A stretch of 64,000 nt of DNA, taken from NCBI GenBank assembly GCA_964415965.1, contig CAYQCK010000002.1:124001-188000 (forward strand). The letters are read 5' to 3'. Position 1 is the first letter of the stretch; every line of letters begins with the position of its first letter. A program made the position numbers and the translations under genes. This document shows positions 1 through 6,874 of the stretch, in pieces. The notes beneath the pieces were generated by a model. The model saw only the letters and a list, made by a program, of their open reading frames with translations. It ran no database searches and was not told the origin of the DNA. The stretch is from CAIKNB01 sp964415965 (GTDB taxonomy: Bacteria; Patescibacteriota; Patescibacteriia; 2-12-FULL-60-25).

Positions 1-774
1 CTTGGCGTGGTCCTGGATGGCCTGCGCCACCTCCTGCGCCGGGACCAGGTCTTTCGACTCCTGGTGCTTTTCGACCAGCACCTCAAGCGCCTTGACGCCG
101 GTATCGGCCGCGACCGATTGGGCTTCGGTTATCTTCTCTTTGGTTTCCGGGGATTGGTCGGTCTTGGTTTCCTGAAGGGCGCTGATGACCTCGTTGCTCT
201 TCTGGTCCACGAGTTTGGCCGCTTCCGTGGCTTCGGCCGACGGTTCTTCCTTGGCGACGTCCGCCAACTGCTCCTTCAGCGTGTTCATGTCGCGCTTGAG
301 GATCTCGGTCACCTGGACGACCTTCTCCGATTTCTTGTCCGTGGCCACGACCTGCTTGAGCTCCTGGATGCGCCGCGTCGTGAATTCGGTCTTCAGTTTG
401 AGTTTGTCGCCTTTGGTCGAGGCCATCGCCAGCCGCGCCTGTTCGGTCGCCAGCTTCAGCCCGTACAGGAAATCCCCGGGCATGGACTGCTCGGCCGCCG
501 ACACCGACATGATCGAGCCGCCGGTCAGGATGACGACCAGCGACAACGCGGCCATGGCCGGACGGCTGATCCAGCGCACGAAGCTTTCCGGCAAGGCGTA
601 ACGCACGACCTCGCGCAGGCGTTTGGCGAGCGGCAGCTTGCGCGCCGTCGGCAAGGTGTTCTCGACCTGCATGAGCAGCGTCCTGCGGGTAGCCTGAACC
701 CACGCCCGGTCCGGCGTGGTCTGCATCTCTGCGGTGCGCAATTGGCGCAGCCGTTTTTGCAGTTCTTGGCTCAT
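1..774 (-). CDS. DUF5667-domain membrane protein, C-terminus beyond the window
   Basis: This is an open frame of at least 258 codons that runs off the left edge. Its ATG overlaps the TGA of the upstream sigma factor gene by 4 bp, so the two are translationally coupled. Residues 72-92 form one membrane segment. Directly after it come the SMPGDFLYGLK residues and an acidic, helical, Lys/Glu-rich tail, which is the DUF5667 pattern. This family often sits beside sigma factors in CPR genomes, so a membrane-anchored anti-sigma or signal-sensing role is plausible, but that is inference. The long plus-strand open frame across the same DNA is a shadow. Confidence 0.8.
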   Translation of the reverse strand, partial: MSQELQKRLRQLRTAEMQTTPDRAWVQATRRTLLMQVENTLPTARKLPLAKRLREVVRYALPESFVRWISRPAMAALSLVVILTGGSIMSVSAAEQSMPGDFLYGLKLATEQARLAMASTKGDKLKLKTEFTTRRIQELKQVVATDKKSEKVVQVTEILKRDMNTLKEQLADVAKEEPSAEATEAAKLVDQKSNEVISALQETKTDQSPETKEKITEAQSVAADTGVKALEVLVEKHQESKDLVPAQEVAQAIQDHAK

Positions 775-1376
775 TGCTTTTTATCCGTTCCGTCACTCCC
801 CGCTTTCCGCTCGTCGTCGTATTGGATGGCCTTGAGCGCCCGATGGTAGATGACCCTCACATGCCCCGGCTTCTTCTCCAGGATCTCGGCGATGACATTG
901 AAGGGCAATCCGTCGACCAAGCGCAGCGTCAGGACATCCCGGTAATCTTCCTTCAGGAGTTCGAGCCTCTTGACCACCAGCGCCAGGTCGGCCCGCGCCT
1001 CGATCAGGCGCCCCTGCCGGCCCTCGTCTCCCGGCTCCCGTCCCTGTACCGGAGTAGACGCGCCAGGACCACCGAATGTTACAGAATCCAACGGAACGGT
1101 CGGTTCTTCACGGCGGTATTTGTCGGCTATCAGGTTGCGCGCGATGCGGTACAACAGCGCCCGGACATTGGTGATTTCCTTGTGTTCGTAGACGTATTGC
1201 CATGCCCGGGTAAAGGTCTCGGACGTCACGTCCTGGGCGTCTTCGGCGCTCGGCAGCTTCAGAATCGAGAAACGATAAATCGCCTCGACATAGCGATCAT
1301 AGATCTTGCCGAAGGCTTCTGGGTCCTGTTTCGTCCGCAGACGGAACAGCAGGTAGCGATCAATTAGATTAGCCAT
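771..1376 (-). CDS. ECF-type RNA polymerase sigma factor
   Basis: A 201-residue sigma-70 family protein. Region 2 lies at about residues 20-85 (AFGKIYDRYVEAIYRF, then SAEDAQDVTSETFTRAW). Region 4 lies at about residues 130-185 (LLKEDYRDVLTLRLVDGL, then an HTH around VIAEILEKKPGHVRVIYHRA). There is no region 1 or 3, as in ECF factors. It directs RNA polymerase to a small regulon. It overlaps the DUF5667 membrane protein by 4 bp, which suggests a sigma/membrane-regulator pair. A promoter at 1436-1464 lies about 60 bp upstream. Confidence 0.92.
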   Translation of the reverse strand: MANLIDRYLLFRLRTKQDPEAFGKIYDRYVEAIYRFSILKLPSAEDAQDVTSETFTRAWQYVYEHKEITNVRALLYRIARNLIADKYRREEPTVPLDSVTFGGPGASTPVQGREPGDEGRQGRLIEARADLALVVKRLELLKEDYRDVLTLRLVDGLPFNVIAEILEKKPGHVRVIYHRALKAIQYDDERKAGSDGTDKKQ

Positions 1377-1435
1377 TTTTTGGCGCTGAAAACCGCACTC
1401 TCCCTATCCTTGCACCACAGGCTTACGTGGCACCC

Positions 1436-1464
1436 AGAATACCCTCTACGGCCCTTTTTTTCAA
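1436..1464 (-). promoter_or_regulatory. Promoter of the sigma factor operon
   Basis: Read on the minus strand: -35 TTGAAA (1464-1459), 17-bp spacer, -10 TATTCT (1441-1436). It precedes the sigma factor ATG by about 60 bp. Confidence 0.5.
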
Positions 1465-1525
1465 GGGTTACACGGCGCTTTTCCTGAGAATTGCATGAAA
1501 TTCTGAGTTTTTGTCTACATTATTG

Positions 1526-1554
1526 TTGACAAATAAAGGTTTATCGGCTAACCT
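1526..1554 (+). promoter_or_regulatory. Promoter of the HTH gene
   Basis: -35 TTGACA at 1526-1531, 17-bp spacer, -10 TAACCT at 1549-1554. The start codon is at 1570, so the leader is about 10 nt or less. Confidence 0.5.
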
Positions 1555-1569
1555 TCAGCTTAAGGTTTT

Positions 1570-1869
1570 ATGCCGAATCCCCAACAAAAACAGACCGACG
1601 AGAATGCAGTCAGACTCTCGGTCTCAGAGGCCGCCAAACTCTTCGGCGTCAACCCGCGGACCATCCGCCGTGCCATCTCGGCCAACGAGATCCGCTACAT
1701 CGTGGTCCGCGGACGCTACAAACTCCATTTCGGCTCGCTCGTCACCTGGTCGCAGCGCACCACGACCGTCCGCCACAAGCGCGACCGCCAAGGCATCGGC
1801 CAATGGGTCGAGACCTGGAAAATCCGCAACCCCAAATTCTCCCCCCGCCCTCCGGAAACAGAAGCATAG
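1570..1869 (+). CDS. Small excisionase/MerR-like HTH DNA-binding protein
   Basis: A 99-residue basic protein. Residues 16-60 form a helix-turn-helix of the excisionase/MerR N-terminal type (LSVSEAAKLFGVNPRTIRRA), followed by a beta-wing-like stretch (IRYIVVRGRYKLHFGSLVTW). The C-terminal tail is basic and Pro-rich. It probably binds DNA as a small regulator; the target is unknown. The leader is nearly absent, with only a weak AAGG at 1562-1565 before the ATG. It is convergent with the next gene and 58 bp away. No integrase is nearby, so a role in phage excision is not supported. Confidence 0.78.
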   Translation: MPNPQQKQTDENAVRLSVSEAAKLFGVNPRTIRRAISANEIRYIVVRGRYKLHFGSLVTWSQRTTTVRHKRDRQGIGQWVETWKIRNPKFSPRPPETEA

Positions 1870-1927
1870 CGAAGACGAGGCAGCGTCGAGACCAGAGGTC
1901 TCCGTTGACGGGACTGCGCAAAACAAA

Positions 1928-3571
1928 TCACTCCCCAATCACCTTTCCCTTACCCTGCGCTTTCCCATCCGTCTTCAAATCCGTATCGACGATCGGCAAT
2001 TCGAAATCCAATTGGTTCCCCTGGTCGGTCGCGGCCGTGACCCGCGTCTTGCCCAGAAGCTGCGCATTCGATCCGATCTGTTCGCGGCTGGGCGTCAGCG
2101 TGGCTTCAAAAGCGACGGAGACTTTTTCCGTGCCCACGATCTTCAATTCCGCGGTGTGCCAGCTGACCGAACCGTCTTCGAATCCGAAATCCCCGGACAC
2201 GGCCGAGGAATATTTGCCGGTCGCCTTGACCCCGGGCGGGAACGTCGCCGACAACCGGACGTCCTTCAGGTTCGCGTTGAACGGGCCGATCGACCAGACG
2301 ATCCAATACGAAGTCGCCTCGCCGGCCACCGGCGGCAACGGCCCCACGCCGAGTTGGTCGCCGGTCAGGGCGTAATACCTGGCTTCCGCCGTGACCGGCA
2401 GGGCATCCGCCGCGGCCGCGGTCTGGCGCGCGCCGACGCAAGCCTTTGCTCCCGACATGTCGATGGGCACGATATCCCAACTGCCGCGCGCTTCGGTCGG
2501 AGACACCGCGAAGCCATAAGTCCCGCTAACCTGGTTGAGCGGGATATCTTTATATGCCTGCGGAGTCCCGCCGACCGCCAAAATCCGGGCCTTGCCCCTG
2601 GCCGCGTAGTCCAGCTCGAAACCCGCGCCATCGGACTTGAGCCGCGTGATGTCCAGCGCGCATCCCGTCGCCGCCTCCGCGCCGAGCGCGTAGGTTTGGA
2701 CGATCTGGGCCGCATCCTGCAATTCGAATCCCAGGTCGAAACGAGGCCCTTCCAATTTTCCGAGATCGACGAAGACCATCCGCCGTTCGCCCGGCTCGAG
2801 TCCGTTCAGTTCGAAATTCCGGTCCTTGCCCAGGGCGGCGTCCGGCGCCCCGCTGGCGGTGACCAAACGCAATATCACGGATGGAGATTTTCTCCGCCCC
2901 GCATTCTCGACCACCAGCGGCACCGACGCCCCGCTGAGATAGGCGGCGCCCGGGACCGCGGCCCGGACTGACAACGCCGCTCGCTCGATGGTCCGGGTTT
3001 CGCTGCCGGCGTAAGTCAGCGAAAAGAGCAGCGGGTCGTACTGCGCGACCGTGAACCCGAACGGCACCCTGTCGCCGACCTTGCCGCGGACCCTGACCAT
3101 CAGCCGCGACCGTCCCTCGAGCCCAGGCTTGACCGTGCCCAAATCCAGGCTGCCGTCCGCGGCCAACCGCGGATAAGCTTCCGCGATTTCGACCCAGGCG
3201 GGCAGATGCCAACGCAGCTTCACGCCGCCATGGGCCTTGCCGTCGGTCGCTTTGACCGTCAGCTGGACCGGCAGGATATCCGAAGCCATGACCGCCGGCG
3301 CCTCGAAGACGAGCTCCAAACCGGCGGGTCGCGCCAAATAATTCCGGTAAGCGAGATTGAGGCTGAAGACCGCGAGGCTGGCCGCGATGCCGAGCAAAAA
3401 AAGGTCGAAAGCGAAGACCAGCCGCGCGAACCGGTAACGGCCCGCGTACCTCTCCTTGTATAACCGCCGCGCGTGCGACGACACGGCGCGGGCCGGCGCG
3501 AGCGAGACCGTGCTCCCGTGTTTGGCCAAGCCGGTCCAGCCTCGGCCGCGGTTGTTTTTCTTGTCCTCCAT
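1928..3571 (-). CDS. Membrane-anchored protein with extracytoplasmic Ig-like domains
   Basis: A 547-residue protein with a basic cytoplasmic N-terminus, one membrane helix at about residues 49-74, and a large beta-rich exterior part. Repeated phrases such as VKLRWHLPAWVEIAEAYPRL and VSLTATFPPGVKATGKYSS-like segments resemble bacterial Ig/DUF11-type domains. The start lies 5 bp after the stop of the secreted glycosidase-like gene, so it is the last gene of the 11.2-1.9 kb envelope operon. I do not recognise a named family. A structural cell-surface role is inferred from topology and context. Confidence 0.75.
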   Translation of the reverse strand: MEDKKNNRGRGWTGLAKHGSTVSLAPARAVSSHARRLYKERYAGRYRFARLVFAFDLFLLGIAASLAVFSLNLAYRNYLARPAGLELVFEAPAVMASDILPVQLTVKATDGKAHGGVKLRWHLPAWVEIAEAYPRLAADGSLDLGTVKPGLEGRSRLMVRVRGKVGDRVPFGFTVAQYDPLLFSLTYAGSETRTIERAALSVRAAVPGAAYLSGASVPLVVENAGRRKSPSVILRLVTASGAPDAALGKDRNFELNGLEPGERRMVFVDLGKLEGPRFDLGFELQDAAQIVQTYALGAEAATGCALDITRLKSDGAGFELDYAARGKARILAVGGTPQAYKDIPLNQVSGTYGFAVSPTEARGSWDIVPIDMSGAKACVGARQTAAAADALPVTAEARYYALTGDQLGVGPLPPVAGEATSYWIVWSIGPFNANLKDVRLSATFPPGVKATGKYSSAVSGDFGFEDGSVSWHTAELKIVGTEKVSVAFEATLTPSREQIGSNAQLLGKTRVTAATDQGNQLDFELPIVDTDLKTDGKAQGKGKVIGE

Positions 3572-3576
3572 ATTTT

Positions 3577-5598
3577 TCAGATTGCCGGCAGCCCGCCGAC
3601 CAGGATCTCGGCGCGGCCGTCGTTATCGACGTCGGATGCACTGACCTCAAGGCCGCCCGACAGCGGCTTGTCCCCGAGGTTGAAACTCGATTCCAGGTTA
3701 CCGCGGCCGTCGAAAACGCGCACGCGCGGCACGGCGCCGCGGCCCGAGCCGGCGATGACCTCGGCCCGGCCGTCTCCATCCACGTCGCCGACCGCGATGC
3801 CCACGCCGCCGCTTTCGCTCTTGTCGAACGCGAACCAGCCGCCGCCCCAGGTCTTGCCGTCCGTCTTCCAGATCTTCAGATGAGGTCCGCCGCCCGGACC
3901 GGCCGCGCTGACGATTTCGCGTAATCCGTCGCCGTCCAAGTCGCCGATGGCCGGACGCACGCCGCCCAGGAAAGCGGCGTTATAGGCGGTCCAGCGCGCC
4001 AGCTCCTTGCCGGCCGCGGAGAATACCTTGATGTCCGGCGGCGCGCCCTCGCGGCCCAGGATGAGTTCGCGCGGCGCGTCGCGGTTCGCCTGTCCGACCG
4101 CGAGCCAGATCTTGCCGGCGTATTTCTGGCCGAACGGCTGCAGGAGCGTGTCGGCTTTCTTGCGTCCCCAGACGATTTTGACCCGGCCTTTCTCGGCACT
4201 CACCAGCTCGTCGCTCCCGTCGTTGTCGAGGTCGCCGACCCACACCTGGGCGCCGCTCGGCGCGTCGGTCCGCTGGGCGAAGAAGCCGTTCTGTTTCTGG
4301 CGGCCGGCCGCGTCATACACCCGGACGAACGCGCCGTTGGTGTAAGCCGCTTCCCGGATTTCGGCGGCCTCAGAGCGCCGGAAGACCACGAGCCCATCGC
4401 GCGGCTGGAGGGTCACGGAGCTGACGAGCGAACCGTCGTTGGTCGCCGCGTCCTGACGGCCGCGGATTTTCTCGTAGACGCCCGGCAAGGCGACCTTCTG
4501 GACCGCGTCCGTGCTGTTGACCAAGGCCAAACCGTTCTGGAACCTGCGCATCCAGACGGCCGGCGCCGTGGCGCCTTGTCCCGTCGCCCCGCCGAGGATC
4601 CGCGGCGCCGCGGTCGGCGATCCCAAAGCCGCCTCGTATTCGTCGTACCACCAGACCGAATTATGGTTGGAGCTGCCGCGGTCGAACGAATAGTAGCTGC
4701 CCGAGGTCAGAGCGCTGCCGAGGCCGTAGCGCATCAGGCGGTAATCGTTCGGCCGGTTTTGGTCGTCGGTGTTGACGTTGATGGCCGTCATGGCCGGCGC
4801 CCGGTTCTTGGCCGCCGTGTCGCGCACTTCCTTCCAGTTCGGACCCCAGCTCCAACTCGGAAAGTGCTCGAACAGCACGCCGTTCAGCTGGTCGGCGAAC
4901 GCCGCGCCGCCGTTGCCGATCAGGACGGCGTTCGGGTTCAGCTCGTGGATGCGCTTCAGCAGCGTCTTCATCGACGCGAGCCAGGCTTTGTCGATATCCT
5001 CTTGCTTGTCGGCGCGCCCGTCGCGGTCCAGGTCCACCGGCGATTTGACGTGCCATTTGAGCCCGTCGAAAGTGTTGTCGAGGAAAATCCCGTCCCACAG
5101 GCCCGACGCCATCAGCTCGTCGCGGATGAAGCGCGGCAAAAAATCGTTCCAGCGTTCGCCGGAACGCAGCGCCGGGTTCTTGTCCGTCACGTCTAGCATG
5201 GGCTGGCCCGGCCAGAAATAGATCTGGTTGCCTTGCGGGTCGCGCAGCCACCACTCCTGCCTGATCTGCCGCCCCAATTTGAAGTAAGGGTAATCCTGCG
5301 GCGCGCTCAGATGGACCGTCGCGTATTCCTCGCACGGGATGTAGGCCAGGATCTTGATGGCCGGATTGAGCTTGCGCAGGCGCCGGATGCGGTCCGGATA
5401 ACGCGCCTGCTGGTTGCCGTCCAGGACCACGATGTCCCAACGCGCCAAAAGCGGCAGATCCTCTTCCTTGAGCTGCCAGTCTAGATAGAAATTGATGATG
5501 CCCGGCGAACCGTTGATGCCCTGGGCCGCCTCAAGGCCGCCCGGCACGAGCCAAGCCGCGGCCATGAGGAGAACCCCCAATACCCTAAGCTTGGGCAT
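3577..5598 (-). CDS. Secreted glycoside-hydrolase-like protein with FG-GAP/VCBS repeats
   Basis: A 673-residue exported protein. A signal peptide covers residues 1 to about 25 (ends GGLEAA). Residues 30-330 look like the hypothetical TIM-barrel glycosidase family GHL15/GH114-like. The cues are IINFYLDWQL, DIVVLDGNQQARYPDRI, IKILAYIPCEEYA and the DGIFLDNTFDG motif carrying acidic residues. The C-terminal 230 residues hold at least four FG-GAP repeats with Ca-binding loops (DLDNDGSDE, DLDGDGLRE, DVDGDGRAE, DVDNDGRAE), probably a beta-propeller. It sits in the glycan operon, so it may trim or remodel surface polysaccharide; the substrate is unknown. Confidence 0.8.
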   Translation of the reverse strand: MPKLRVLGVLLMAAAWLVPGGLEAAQGINGSPGIINFYLDWQLKEEDLPLLARWDIVVLDGNQQARYPDRIRRLRKLNPAIKILAYIPCEEYATVHLSAPQDYPYFKLGRQIRQEWWLRDPQGNQIYFWPGQPMLDVTDKNPALRSGERWNDFLPRFIRDELMASGLWDGIFLDNTFDGLKWHVKSPVDLDRDGRADKQEDIDKAWLASMKTLLKRIHELNPNAVLIGNGGAAFADQLNGVLFEHFPSWSWGPNWKEVRDTAAKNRAPAMTAINVNTDDQNRPNDYRLMRYGLGSALTSGSYYSFDRGSSNHNSVWWYDEYEAALGSPTAAPRILGGATGQGATAPAVWMRRFQNGLALVNSTDAVQKVALPGVYEKIRGRQDAATNDGSLVSSVTLQPRDGLVVFRRSEAAEIREAAYTNGAFVRVYDAAGRQKQNGFFAQRTDAPSGAQVWVGDLDNDGSDELVSAEKGRVKIVWGRKKADTLLQPFGQKYAGKIWLAVGQANRDAPRELILGREGAPPDIKVFSAAGKELARWTAYNAAFLGGVRPAIGDLDGDGLREIVSAAGPGGGPHLKIWKTDGKTWGGGWFAFDKSESGGVGIAVGDVDGDGRAEVIAGSGRGAVPRVRVFDGRGNLESSFNLGDKPLSGGLEVSASDVDNDGRAEILVGGLPAI

Positions 5599-5635
5599 AT
5601 CTATACGCTCAACCTAGCTTATTTTTCCGCGTAAG

Positions 5636-6868
5636 TCAAAGTCCCTTCGCCTTCTTGAGCGAGCCGTAGACCTCTTCCAGCTGCTGGAGATGCTTATCCC
5701 AGCCGAAGACGTCCGCGACGCGCTGGCGCGCCGCCTGGCCCATCTGCTTGCGCCAATCCGGCGGCAGCGACAGGAAATTCCGGATGGCCGATTCCCAGGC
5801 GTCCGCCTCGCCCGGCGGCACCAGGACGCCGGTCAGTTGATGCTCGACCTGTTCGGGCAAGCCGCCGGTCCGCGACGCGATGACCGGCAGCCCTTGGGAC
5901 ATGGCCTCGAGCACGGCGATGGACGCGTTCTCGTACCAGATCGACGGCACGACGAGCGCCTGCGCCCTGTCCCACAATTCGAGATTGCCGTCGCGCCGGA
6001 CGAAACCCAGGAACACGATGTTGCGGGCGCCCAGCGTCTCGACGAGCTGCCTGAGCCGCGCCTCTTCCGGACCCGTGCCGGCGATCTTCAGGTTGCACTC
6101 GGGGATGCGGGCCACGGCGCGGATCACGGTTTCGATGCCCTTCTCGGCCGACAATCGTCCGGCATATAGGAGATAGCCTCCGTCCTGCGCCGCCAACTTT
6201 CCGCCCGGGTCAGCCGGATTCCGCAGGAGCTTGAGCTTGGACGGCGGTTCTCCCCACTCGCGCATCTTGTCGGCCATGAACTGCGACGGGCACAGGAAGA
6301 CGCTGACTGTCCGCTCATAGGCTTGGGTCGCCTTGGTCAGGCCCATCTCGACCGCGGCCAGCATATTGCCGGAGAAGGTCGGCCAAAGGCAGTGGTGCTT
6401 CACGGCCTGGAGATAGTGTCCGCCCTTGCAGCGCTCGCAGATCGCGCCCTCGGTGAACATCCGGTAGTTCGGGCAGGCCAGCTTGAAGTCGTGCAGCGTC
6501 TGGACGCACGGGACGCCGGATTTCCGGATGACGCCCAGGATCGACGACGACAGGTGGTGGTAGATGTTGTGGAGATGGATGACGTCCGGCCGATGCTCGG
6601 CGATGGCTTGCCGCATGGCGCGCCGGGCTTCGCCGTTCCAGATGAAGGCCGCGGCCTTGCGCGCATCCTTGGCCGCACCCTCGCTCCGCGAATAGTCGTG
6701 GCGCGTGACGAACAGCCGGTCGTCGGGCGACGGCAGGTTGCCGGAAAAACGCGTGGACAAGGCGTGCACCTCGTGGCCGCGCGCCGCTTGCCGCGCCATG
6801 AGCTCGTGCAGGTAGGTTTCGGCGCCGCCGCGCAGGTCGAAGAATTTGTTGACGTGGAGGATGCGCAT
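5636..6868 (-). CDS. GT4-family glycosyltransferase
   Basis: A 410-residue GT-B enzyme. The N-terminal acceptor domain begins MRILHVNKFFDLRGGAETY. The donor domain has YAGRLSAEKGIETVIRAV and the EX7E motif in ENASIAVLEAMSQGLPVIAS. It should transfer a sugar from a nucleotide-sugar donor during cell-surface glycan assembly in the cytoplasm or at the inner membrane face. A Cys-rich insert (CERCKGGHYLQAVKHHC) lies at about residue 145, as in some GT4 enzymes. It starts 6 bp from the end of the methyltransferase-GT4-GT4 fusion and is co-transcribed with it. Confidence 0.9.
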   Translation of the reverse strand: MRILHVNKFFDLRGGAETYLHELMARQAARGHEVHALSTRFSGNLPSPDDRLFVTRHDYSRSEGAAKDARKAAAFIWNGEARRAMRQAIAEHRPDVIHLHNIYHHLSSSILGVIRKSGVPCVQTLHDFKLACPNYRMFTEGAICERCKGGHYLQAVKHHCLWPTFSGNMLAAVEMGLTKATQAYERTVSVFLCPSQFMADKMREWGEPPSKLKLLRNPADPGGKLAAQDGGYLLYAGRLSAEKGIETVIRAVARIPECNLKIAGTGPEEARLRQLVETLGARNIVFLGFVRRDGNLELWDRAQALVVPSIWYENASIAVLEAMSQGLPVIASRTGGLPEQVEHQLTGVLVPPGEADAWESAIRNFLSLPPDWRKQMGQAARQRVADVFGWDKHLQQLEEVYGSLKKAKGL

Positions 6869-6874
6869 AAAAAA

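Noticed and set aside
1570..1869. Excisionase of an integrated element
   Set aside because: The HTH is of that type, but there is no integrase, attachment repeat or other mobile gene around it.
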